Shown here one piece after another: positions 55,672 through 64,000 of a stretch of DNA of 64,000 bases. The position numbers were made by a program, and so were the translations under genes. The notes under the pieces are model-generated. The model saw only the letters and a program-made list of their open reading frames with translations, was not told where the DNA came from and did no database searches. Origin of the DNA: Cylindrotheca closterium. Lineage: Eukaryota; Bacillariophyta; Bacillariophyceae; Bacillariales; Bacillariaceae. Each line of letters starts with the position of its first letter. Position 1 is the first letter of the stretch. The stretch lies in the NCBI GenBank assembly GCA_933822405.4, contig CAKOGP040001803.1, positions 248,001-312,000 of the forward strand. Reading direction: 5' to 3'.

Positions 55672-57591
55672 ATGGTTCAGCAACAAACAACCATGACAGA
55701 GGGCATCGGCGTGATGTCAACAAGCTTCAGTGAAGGTCCTGTATTCGAGGACAACGATTCGGTGTTCAGCGACTTGCCCACTCCCAGTGATATGAATAGT
55801 AGCCCAGAGATTCCCAAGCGTAGTTCCAAACACCAACGGAAAACCAGCACGGGATCGTCAGTCTGGAACAACGTGATCGTGGCAACACCTCGAACAATAA
55901 TGGATGAGTGTCGCAATGATGTTCTCTTTTCGCCCGAGGTGGAAGAGGAAGAAGATGTTGATCAAAATGAACTGTTCGAAAACGAATTACGAGCTTCTGT
56001 TCTTAGCACTAAAATTACTGTCAACGCTTCCGATGCTGATTTGAAAGATACATCTGCACCACCATTGGCCTTCTTCCACACCGATAGCCTACACAAGCAT
56101 CGTTCTGTCGACAGTGAGAAGCGCGACAGCTATATCCCATCGGCACTCTTTACAGATTCAAAGAAACCGGATGTGAAGACGACTGCTGCAAAGTCTCATC
56201 AGAGAAAGAAATCAGTGGACGATTCCATTCTCGATAAGGTCATTACTGTGGCCAAAGAGAGCGAAGACGCTGACGAGGAAGAAGATGATTCTCTCTTTGA
56301 TACTGTCTCACAATTGACGAAGGATCAACAATTTGAGATTGAGAGCACAATCAGAGTGCTGATTGAAAACTCAGGAGTTGTTTTTGATTCGGCAGTCAAG
56401 AACATCATGGAGAACACCAACTTCGCAGCGGAAAAGATTGAGGAAACTGATTGTAATTTTCTCACGCCGCTTGGCGATATTACCGCTTGCGGCGACATGA
56501 CTCAAAAATTCTGGAACAAAGATGAAGAGGAGCCCGCTGCACCAAACGACAAGACATTCATCGATTTTGGTAGTCTTGATGGAACCGACGACGAAAAGAA
56601 CACAGTACCAGGAAAGCCTCACGCCCATGACTCTCCGGACGAGACTCAAGAAATTCTTAAATCACTCGATGGTAATCAGGTGGAAGACTCCGATGAAAAG
56701 CTCGATGATGAGACCAGTGAAGGCTCCGGGGGCGACGACGCCGACGACGATGCCTCACAACATGTTATTGCATGCAAAATATCCAAAGATGAAATAAAAT
56801 CTTTGGGCATGAGGTTGGTCAAATCTGACAATGGAATCCTCATCTCGAGAATAGATCCCGAGAGTGACCTTGCAGCATCCGGTTTGAAGCCTGGTATGAC
56901 GCTACTTACGGTCAACGGGAACCTCTGTCCAAATACTGTACCAGACACTGTCTTGATGATCAAAAGTACTTCTGGGGACGTAGAAGTAACAGCTGTCTTC
57001 AGGGGAGCCAAGTTGACCATTTCACCCGCAGCTCCACATCGCGGAGTTGCTGTGCCCTTCATTCGACCTATTGAAGAAGTTATCGATGTTGACGAAGAAA
57101 ATGTTACATCCCCGGAGCATTCTAGTGGATTTGCAAGTTTCTTTCGACGCTTATTTTGTGGATTGGGTTCCACTGATAGCATGAACAAAGAAGCTGTTCT
57201 TGAAACAGAAAAACGTGAAATTGAAGAAAAATCAATTTCGGGAACTACAGAAACCGTCTCCGCATCCTCGCCAGAACCAGAGAAGCCGGTGCGCACCCTC
57301 ACATTCCGAGTACAGCGGCTTTCGTGGGAAGATCCAATTGGTGTCAAGCTCAAACGTGGCAAGGGAGGGATTGTTGTTGCCGAAATTACGAAGAATAGTC
57401 CATTCCGTTTTACCGGGCTGAGGCCTGGAATGAGAATACATGAAATCAATGGAATTGGATGCCCTGGATCGTTGATCGTGGCCGAGAATTTGCTGAAGGG
57501 CATTGAAAATGATGTCGAGCTTGTAGTCACAAGCGAAGAGAAGAAGCCCGATTTCAGGCCCGTACCCGTATTGTTTTACAGTGACATATGA
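55672..57591 (+). CDS. Acidic protein with two C-terminal PDZ domains
   Basis: A 639-residue single exon; Met8 or Met15 are alternative starts. The first 360 residues are acidic and Ser/Thr-rich, with no family I can name. The first PDZ (about 370-455) shows GMRLVKSDNGILISRIDPESDLAASGLKPGMTLLTVNG as a region. The second (about 545-630) shows IGVKLKRGKGGIVVAEI, GLRPGMRIHEINGIGCPG and VELVV. Both have the GLGF-equivalent carboxylate loop in altered form. PDZ domains bind C-terminal tails and assemble complexes. Between them is a short Cys/Phe-rich stretch (FFRRLFCGLG). A cytosolic scaffold role is inferred; partners unknown. Confidence 0.8.
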   Translation: MVQQQTTMTEGIGVMSTSFSEGPVFEDNDSVFSDLPTPSDMNSSPEIPKRSSKHQRKTSTGSSVWNNVIVATPRTIMDECRNDVLFSPEVEEEEDVDQNELFENELRASVLSTKITVNASDADLKDTSAPPLAFFHTDSLHKHRSVDSEKRDSYIPSALFTDSKKPDVKTTAAKSHQRKKSVDDSILDKVITVAKESEDADEEEDDSLFDTVSQLTKDQQFEIESTIRVLIENSGVVFDSAVKNIMENTNFAAEKIEETDCNFLTPLGDITACGDMTQKFWNKDEEEPAAPNDKTFIDFGSLDGTDDEKNTVPGKPHAHDSPDETQEILKSLDGNQVEDSDEKLDDETSEGSGGDDADDDASQHVIACKISKDEIKSLGMRLVKSDNGILISRIDPESDLAASGLKPGMTLLTVNGNLCPNTVPDTVLMIKSTSGDVEVTAVFRGAKLTISPAAPHRGVAVPFIRPIEEVIDVDEENVTSPEHSSGFASFFRRLFCGLGSTDSMNKEAVLETEKREIEEKSISGTTETVSASSPEPEKPVRTLTFRVQRLSWEDPIGVKLKRGKGGIVVAEITKNSPFRFTGLRPGMRIHEINGIGCPGSLIVAENLLKGIENDVELVVTSEEKKPDFRPVPVLFYSDI

Positions 57592-57776
57592 CGTATTTAC
57601 CCGAACTTTTCTACAAAGACTTTTGTGAAAAAAGTTCCCTCCATGTTAAAAATATCTAGCGTTTCTAACCAAAATCAAAGTGTAGCTTCTTTTCGACTAC
57701 CACATCTTGAAACAAAGCATGGATTAAGTACGCGGAGATCAGCTGTGGTGTCTTTAGCCTACCGGTAGTGCATTGT

Positions 57777-60700
57777 TCATTCTTCTGGTGTTGGTGGTCG
57801 ATCTGCGGTGGAATGCAATTGCATGTTCCACATTTCTGCGTAGGCACCATTTTGCTTCATCAACTGCTCATGGGTACCTTGCTCTGCGACCGAACCATCT
57901 TTGAGTACTATGATGTTGTCTGCATTGCGGATTGTTCCCACTGAATTTCAGTTAGTAACAGGTTCTCACATTGGTCGGAAAATCATGTCTAGTATAGGGA
58001 AGAAGATACTCACATCTATGGGCAATCACCAAAACGGTTCTTTGTGCGCCAAGGCGATCCAAAGCCTCTTGAATGCTGTTTTCGGTAATGGTATCCAACG
58101 CCGAGGTTGCCTCATCCAGCACTGCCGTATACAGGGAATAGAAACATGTGAGAACATCGAGCTTGCTATGATTGAAGACACACATAAAGAGTTCCTTACA
58201 GACGAACGGTGGATCTTTCAACAAGCACCGTGCGATGGCAGCTCGTTGCTGCTCGCCACCAGAGAGTTTGAGCCCGCGATCTCCTACCATCGTGTCCCAA
58301 CCGTTCTCCAGGTTCTTGATAAAATCTAGCAACTGTGCATCATTCGCGGCTTGCTCCAGCTCTTCATCAGTGGCATCTTGTTTGCCATATCGTAAGTTGA
58401 AGCGAATCGTATCATTGAACATGCTATATATGGGACGGTTAGTTTCAATAGACACATGAAGATCAAGTTACCGGCTTCCAATCACTTACCAAGCGGCTTG
58501 TGGGACGACACCAATTGCCTGTCTCAGTTGTGTCTGCGAGATGCTACGGAGATCAATTCCATTGATCTTGATCGCCCCGCGATTGACGTCATAGAATCTA
58601 AAAAACAATCTCGAAATAGTTGTCTTTCCGGCTCCAGCTTTAAAAAATGGGAGGCCGAAATATGGGTTTAGCGCACACTCAGCAAGAAGTCACTAAGCAA
58701 TCCAGCATCCCATTCTGTACTTACTGGGACCTACAATGGCAGTCGTGGTTCCTCGCTTCATCTTAAAACTAACTCCCTTCAGACCCTTCTTTTGGAGCTG
58801 CGAAGGATAATTGAAACTGACATTATCAAACTCTACCGCAATGTCGGGATCAAATTCGTTTGTAGCAGGTAGATCAACCGCGCTGGGCGAATCTTGGACA
58901 TCGGGACTCTCTGCTAGAAGCTGTGATAGATTGGCCAAATCTACAAAGGCCATTACGACGGCGTTATAAATACTGCCCAAAAAGTTGAGTGGTTGGAAGA
59001 GTTGGATGATGTAGGTCAAGACAGCGACAAAGTCTCCAACTTGCATTCCAGGACAAGTATCGATGTCAATTGCCTTGCAGCATTCGCCCACACCAACATC
59101 ACAACCATGATCTCTGCAACAATCGATTCGTTTCTTGATTCCCATTGCCGCCAAACTCAAGGACACTCCCAAGCAAGTTTGCAAGATGACGCGTTGACTT
59201 ATGTTCAAAAAAGAAAGACTAGCTTGGACTTGGACCGACCCCTTTTGGTACTTTCGCACTGAAGCTCCAAAACGTTGACGTTCATGGTCTTCGGCCGTGA
59301 AGTACTTGACCGTTTCAAAGTTGACTAGGGAGTCTGTGAAGCGATCGTGCCATTCATTATCCGACTTTCAGAGCAATCGTTGTTAGCAAAGTACGCGAGC
59401 AAGAAAGTAAACATAATCCAGCTCCACACTACACACCTGGACAACGGCTTTTCGAAATTTCTATACGTCGAAGGCAATCGTTGTAAGCAAAACGGGTAAG
59501 CGGGAAGCAAACATTGAATCGACTCTACGATCCATACCTTCCTCCACAAAGTCACAAGAATAGTCCACACAACATACGCCCACACGAAGTAAAACACCGA
59601 CAGAGCCAAGGGAAGATAGTCAAAGTAGGTGGCAAAAATCAAGCAAACTACCACACACTCAACCATGGCGGGAACCAGCCAAAGGAACAAGTATTTCATC
59701 AAAGTGTCACAAGCGGCAATTCCTCGATCCATACTTCGAATCACCTCTCCCAGTTTCTTCTGTAAATGCCAATCTAAACTGAGGGAATGGAGATGCACAA
59801 AGCTTTGTTCCGAAAGCTGGACAAAGGCAGCCTGAGCAACCTTTAGGTAGATCAGTGACTGACCTTCCTTGAAGGTGGAGCCCAAAAATTGAATGAAAGC
59901 GTATAGGATCGAATACTCGATTGTCTTTCCATAGTCTTCATGAGCCAACGCAGTACTTGCCCATCCCAAAAACAAAGGGCTTGTGAGATTGCAAACCTTC
60001 GACAAAATAACGCAGACCCAGGTGAAGATGGCACGAATTCGATTGATAGTGGCTGAATCACTGGTTTCATCGGGCCAAAAGTAGGGTCGCAACATTTTAA
60101 TCATAGCACCTCTCGAAAGCTCCTTCTTTGTATCGGGAGGAGGAGCAATGTACAACTCATCGTCATCCTCCTCACCTGGAATTGGCAAAATCATAGATTC
60201 ACCCCAACTCCATATACCGTACATGGATATGAGCAAGAGTACAGCGTAATCACCAGTAGTAGCATCTTCTCGATTTTTCATGAAGGAGATAAAAATGGGA
60301 AGCCACGCCAGCATGGCGCTCAGCAAGTACAGAAATCGCTGGAATCGGCCAAATCGCATTCGGTACCTGTCACTGAGGGTAATGGGAGCTCCCAGTGCCA
60401 CCACTAGCAAAGCAAAGAGGACAAACCAATCGCTAATCACGGTCGTAACATCAATAAAGACAGCCACAGTAAATATCAGCATCATCAAGCATTGTAATTT
60501 GAAGGATAGCATGGCAAAGGAAGACGCCAGCCGTCGTGAATTGTCTCCAACAAGTGGTTGGGATTCTGCATCAGGCACAGGATCCAAAGTACCATAGGAG
60601 GAGGTCTTGGATTCCTTCAAGCCTTTCTTTAAATCACTCTTGCTTCCCCCCTTGGTGGAGGTCTTCTTCATATGATGCTCTTCTTTGTAATCGTTCGAGT

Positions 60701-60827
60701 TGGAGTCGTTGGAAGCTTGAATGTATTCAACTGAGAGACGCAAGAGTTGAATGTTGACTGCGACGGCACAAACAACCAACCACGAACTGGAGACGTCCAA
60801 GTCCAAACTGAATTCGGGAGGGAACAT
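57777..60827 (-). CDS. ABCB6/HMT1-type ABC half-transporter
   Basis: Seven exons, 60827-59538, 59460-59437, 59364-58725, 58637-58490, 58423-58200, 58121-58014 and 57940-57777, give 865 residues. Residues 1-220 form an N-terminal membrane domain, followed by a six-helix exporter core. The ATPase carries Walker A GPTGAGKTT (completed across intron 3), Q-loop VVPQAACMFNDT, signature LSGGEQQR, Walker [12 protein letters not shown] and the His switch IAHRLGTI. Exon 2 is a 24-base microexon (KFRKAVVQ) in the conserved cytosolic loop before NFETVKYF, the ABCB6/ABCB7/HMT1 hallmark. Relatives export phytochelatin/glutathione conjugates, heme precursors or sulfur compounds. The extra N-terminal domain favours the HMT1/ABCB6 group over mitochondrial ATM. 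Confidence 0.92.
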
Positions 60828-61266
60828 GATGGAGATGGATACAAGATCAGAAAACTGATTTGGGCAGAAGCAAAGAGGAGTTGCCGTTTTTGTGTGTCGA
60901 CAAAAATTGTGACCGCTTGTCAATAATGCCGTCAAAACTGCCAACAAAAAGATATTATTACGTGAAGTTCCAAGGGGGAAATTTCTTCCGGCAGACGAGC
61001 AGGCCAAATCCAAAAATCTGGCGAGAGTTCATGCCAGGTTCCAGGTACACGTGTACAGTACGTGTACCTGGTACTGGTAGTGTACTGTTGTATCACACGT
61101 ACCAGGTACATGTACCGTAAAATGTACGAAGTGCGATGAGCCAGTGCTGGTACAGACTTCGTAGGAGCAAACCAGTGACTAGCCGGATGAGTGCGATGGC
61201 TTATCATACCAGTGTGTCTAACCCATTACTAAGTTTTATGTCTACCCATCTACCTGCCATCATTTA
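60828..61266. promoter_or_regulatory. Transporter upstream region with dense GTAC palindromes
   Basis: Ten GTAC tetramers occur in 61045-61127. An exact inverted repeat has arms CCAGGTACACG (61041-61051) and CGTGTACCTGG (61061-61071). A 12-base perfect palindrome GTACACGTGTAC also lies within it. This sits about 215-300 bases upstream of the ABC transporter start and just downstream of TPT1. It is a candidate transcription-factor-binding cluster. Confidence 0.45.
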
Positions 61267-62043
61267 TCATGATCGATTATCCATTAGAATATCCCCACTG
61301 GTCCCAGTAACATGCGAAAAATAGGTCGGAGGCAATGTTCCTTCAATACCAGAAGACAGTATAACCCCATTGGCACTGATAAAGAATTCGATACTACCTT
61401 CAGCACATTTCACAGGGTCTACAAAAATAAAAATCGTAGAGGTCTTGCGCATTCCTGAAATCACACCATCAGCGTCTGGGAGTCCCGAAGCAAAGTGCAT
61501 ATGAGTCCGATTCATCTTCTTCAAACCAGTTTTTTGAATGGATTTCCATGGTTCTACATAAGTTCCGTGGACTATGCAAGGTAAAGTTCTCAGCTCCTCT
61601 GGCGACAACCTTCTGAATAGCAGCTCAGGATTGATGGTCTTGATGCTGTGTCCTTGATTGGCTCGAATACATATAATAGTTTCATCGGCATTGACATCTG
61701 AGATTCCATAGAAGTCACTGCGAAGTTTCTGATCCAGTCGAAATCTTTGCTTGTCATTGGTTTCCACCATTTTTTGGATTTCTTCCAGAGTAGCGCCCTT
61801 CAGTTTGGGGTGGGTGGACGACAAGATTTCGTCTACCGGAACATACCCATCGGGTAGAATGGTCAGACCAATGGCCAGGGCTTGATGACGAAGCGCCCAA
61901 CTGAGGGCGTGAGAGAGCTTCTTTCCTGTGAGCGGTCTATTGTTCGAGTTCTTGGACTTTGTATCGGTCGATGATGATTGCGATCCGCTACCTCCTCCTC
62001 GTCCACCAGATTCTCCGTTGGTATTCTTGCGTTTACGGGCCAT
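61267..62043 (-). CDS. TPT1: tRNA 2'-phosphotransferase (TPT1/KptA)
   Basis: A 258-residue single-exon protein. The family blocks are complete: LSHALSWALRHQALAIGL, GYVPVDEIL, NDKQRFRLDQ, CIRANQGHSI, VHGTYVEPWKSIQKTGLKKMNRTHMHFA (given as a region) and SANGVILSSG with the final LPPTYF. The enzyme uses NAD+ to remove the 2'-phosphate left at the splice junction of tRNAs by fungal/plant-type ligation, producing ADP-ribose cyclic phosphate. Its presence implies that tRNA intron splicing, or another 2'-phosphate source, operates by that route here. The first 35 residues are Gly/Ser-rich and disordered. Confidence 0.94.
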   Translation of the reverse strand: MARKRKNTNGESGGRGGGSGSQSSSTDTKSKNSNNRPLTGKKLSHALSWALRHQALAIGLTILPDGYVPVDEILSSTHPKLKGATLEEIQKMVETNDKQRFRLDQKLRSDFYGISDVNADETIICIRANQGHSIKTINPELLFRRLSPEELRTLPCIVHGTYVEPWKSIQKTGLKKMNRTHMHFASGLPDADGVISGMRKTSTIFIFVDPVKCAEGSIEFFISANGVILSSGIEGTLPPTYFSHVTGTSGDILMDNRS

Positions 62044-62348
62044 TTTTTAAAAGTTTGCTTCACTGTGACTTTTGTTTTTCCTCCTTTTCATATAAAATAT
62101 GCGAGATCTTATTTCTTTGGTTGGATTTGGTTGGATTTGGTTGGATGCACGTTTGAATGATGGGTTTTAAAATAACTTCTGCATTGTTATTGTTGTTGAT
62201 GTGCAGTCTGGGTGATGGGTTTAGTCCTTTGTGTCAAAGCGACTGAATGCGCTTTCAGCTGCGCGCATACATGTTAGATTTTGCCACCAACCACATTTTC
62301 TTCGATATTATCCAACTTGCACAGCAAACGAAAACTATACTGTAAGAC
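62044..62348. promoter_or_regulatory. Divergent intergenic region between TPT1 and EIF1AD
   Basis: 305 bases including three consecutive GGTTGGATTT-type units at 62119-62143. No gene seen. Confidence 0.35.
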
Positions 62349-62918
62349 ATGGCAGGATTAGGCCGACGAACGCACTATCGAAAGCATTTGACGGATTCTG
62401 TTCTCAATGATTTGCCTGAGCCCAAGGAAATCGAAAAAATAGCCAAAGTAGTCTCAACAAGAGGACTGAATCAATTTGACATTTTGGTTGCCAGCCAAGG
62501 TGACGAAGTGGACGCCAATCGCACGCCACAATTGGCTATTCTTCCAACCAAGTTCCACAAATTGGTCTGGGTCAAAAGGAATGACTTCGTGATCGTAGAG
62601 ACGGGTGATGACAGTACTGAAAATGGCGACGACAAAAAGGACGGAATCCGATTCATGATATCCCACATTTTGTACAAGGATCAAATCAAGCACTTGAAAT
62701 CCAAAAGTCTCTGGCCAGTGAATGATCCCGAGTTTGAAAGTGAGGCTGGTGAGGAAGTAATAGAGGATCCAAAAGAAGAGGATGATGGGATTGTGTATGG
62801 AAATGATTACTATGATATGGGGGAAGAAAACGACGATGATCTCTTTGTCAATACGAATCGTTTAGCCCGGTTAGAAATTCAAGATTCTTCGGACAGTGAA
62901 AGCAGTGATGAAGAATAA
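62349..62918 (+). CDS. EIF1AD: EIF1AD, S1/IF1-like RNA-binding protein
   Basis: A 189-residue single-exon protein. It begins MAGLGRRTHYRKHLTDSVL, the EIF1AD start, then the OB fold IAKVVSTRGLNQFDI, LAILPTKFHKLVWVKRNDFVIVE and FMISHILYKDQI. The second half is acidic with a Ser/Asp-rich tail ending SESSDEE, with likely CK2 sites. The vertebrate protein is linked to late 40S ribosome maturation and to stress responses. Diatom-specific function is unknown. Confidence 0.9.
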   Translation: MAGLGRRTHYRKHLTDSVLNDLPEPKEIEKIAKVVSTRGLNQFDILVASQGDEVDANRTPQLAILPTKFHKLVWVKRNDFVIVETGDDSTENGDDKKDGIRFMISHILYKDQIKHLKSKSLWPVNDPEFESEAGEEVIEDPKEEDDGIVYGNDYYDMGEENDDDLFVNTNRLARLEIQDSSDSESSDEE

Positions 62919-63182
62919 GCATTCTGGAGATGAACGGCGTATACCATGGCGATATTGTCGGAGAGGAAATCAAAAGCTGACATTGAGAGACGGACACCAC
63001 AGTCCGAAGACCATCAGAGCTTTGGAATTCACAGCATATCGAGAAGCATTGGTCCAACACCACATGTGGCAATTGCTACATTATATTCCTCTGACAAAAA
63101 TCGAAACAGGCCCAATTCAAATGTGCATACAGCTCAAGAAGGATTCAGCAATCCCAATGCTAGTGGTTCCAATATCTTAAAA

Positions 63183-64000
63183 CTACAGATCGTCTTCCCC
63201 GTGCATAGATACCCATAGTTTGTACATGGTCAACAACTTTGACTTCTCTGGATCTACTGTTTGCAGGAACCGAATTCTCTCTGGGCCAGGAGGCAGCTTT
63301 ATGACGCTTTGCAAAAAGACGTCGCTGACCTGCCTGGCATACTTTAGCTTTTGTTTTCGATCCTCTGGGGACAGGTCTTCTAGTTCTTTCAGTAGCTCTT
63401 CTTGCAACTTTTTGGCTTCACTCACAACTCGAATCTGTCGTATTTGTTCTTCTTGCGGCAGTTCCATGGTATTCTTCTTCGGCGCATCCGAACTGGAACC
63501 ATCCCCAACTTCAGAATATTGGACCGCCACTACTCGGGTCACACCTCCTTTATCTCGATCGGACAGAGTGGTGGGGTCACTGTGCAAGGATGCATTGGCC
63601 ACTGTTGTTTGCATTTGCACAATGAGTCGTCGAAAGACGTCGCGACATTCCTGGTCGTCCGAATATTCACAAGTGGCAGCCGTTGCCGGATCCACAAAGA
63701 TTCGAGTCAACTCGCTCGTAACAAAACGCGGCTCCAGGCCGACCGCTTTTGCCAAGATTTGTTGCACCTTTTCCAATCGCTTTTGTGGGTATGCCATGGC
63801 GGTAGGCTCATCTTTTGGTGCCTGCAAGTCATCGAACAGTGGGGTATTATCTCTTAGGTTTTGTTCGACACATTCCAGAGTAATTGCAGATTGACATAGT
63901 CCCAGGTATTCCAAAAGCTTGGAACGATTGAGTCTTCCATCATTCTGAAGGTCTTGGTTAGGCGTTTCTCGATGGGTCTCCGAGTACAAGATGAGCTTGC
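63183..64000 (-). CDS. Unknown helical protein, 5' end beyond the window
   Basis: The frame is open from the right edge to the TAA/TAG at 63183, giving at least 271 residues without its start. No family is recognised. Residues near the middle are helix-forming with charged repeats (LPQEEQIRQIRVVSEAKKL, LKELEDLSPEDRKQKLKYA). The end shows VIKLPPGPERIRFLQTVDPE and KLLTMYKLWVSMHG. It is not membrane bound within the visible part. The gene converges with EIF1AD, 264 bases away. Confidence 0.7.
   Translation of the reverse strand, partial: KLILYSETHRETPNQDLQNDGRLNRSKLLEYLGLCQSAITLECVEQNLRDNTPLFDDLQAPKDEPTAMAYPQKRLEKVQQILAKAVGLEPRFVTSELTRIFVDPATAATCEYSDDQECRDVFRRLIVQMQTTVANASLHSDPTTLSDRDKGGVTRVVAVQYSEVGDGSSSDAPKKNTMELPQEEQIRQIRVVSEAKKLQEELLKELEDLSPEDRKQKLKYARQVSDVFLQSVIKLPPGPERIRFLQTVDPEKSKLLTMYKLWVSMHGEDDL

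Noticed and set aside
62896..63218. Two overlapping plus-strand frames after EIF1AD
   Set aside because: No family similarity, they lie in the 3' UTR between convergent genes, and they overlap each other.

Overview
This is a 64 kb piece of a compact eukaryotic nuclear genome, most likely from a stramenopile alga and probably a diatom. Genes lie on both strands, usually separated by 60-600 bases. Introns are short (about 60-200 bases) with GT-AG ends. The gene content is eukaryotic: NDC80, RPA2, COG1, CSL4, a PPP4R2-like subunit, a RAD16-type helicase, a KDEL-receptor-like protein and an ABCB6/HMT1-type transporter. Several proteins (RecN-like, insulysin-like M16 peptidase, inositol-monophosphatase-like, PHO88/SND3-like) start with a signal peptide followed by an aromatic residue at the predicted cleavage site. 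That is the usual form of plastid-targeting leaders in algae with secondary plastids. The species is not identified from sequence alone.

Layout. 1-235: edge with an imperfect 65-base repeat. 236-5554: RRM protein (-), PPP4R2-like protein (-), exosome CSL4 (+). 5847-15866: nine-exon RAD16-like helicase with PARP-type zinc fingers (-), PHO88/SND3-like protein (+), inositol-monophosphatase family protein (-), NDC80 (+). 15983-25086: PLC-like phosphodiesterase (-), TMEM53/DUF829 protein (+), metallo-beta-lactamase membrane protein (-), PPC decarboxylase (+), RPA2 (-), TB2/DP1/HVA22 protein (+). 25236-33556: an 8.3 kb relic of a giant DUF3638/DUF3645 gene (-), broken by in-frame stops and frameshifts. 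33617-42758: two-pore K+ channel whose filter is split by a 6-base exon (+), ERD2-like receptor (-), rhomboid (+), DUF218 protein (-), M16 peptidase (+). 42919-53619: COG1 with an EF-hand loop (-), RecN-like ATPase (-), low-complexity protein (-), possible PD-(D/E)XK protein (+), NDP kinase (-). 53620-55671: gene-poor stretch with decayed coding fragments and a 10-N assembly gap. 55672-64000: two-PDZ protein (+), ABCB6/HMT1-like transporter (-), tRNA 2'-phosphotransferase TPT1 (-), EIF1AD (+), and a gene cut by the right edge (-).

There is no operon logic. Most neighbours are functionally unrelated and are placed divergently or convergently with shared short promoters or 3' ends. DNA maintenance (RAD16, RPA2, RecN), chromosome segregation (NDC80) and Golgi/ER traffic (COG1, ERD2-like, TB2/DP1, PHO88-like) are well represented. 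Exon boundaries were derived by hand from splice signals, phase and family continuity. They were not checked against transcripts.
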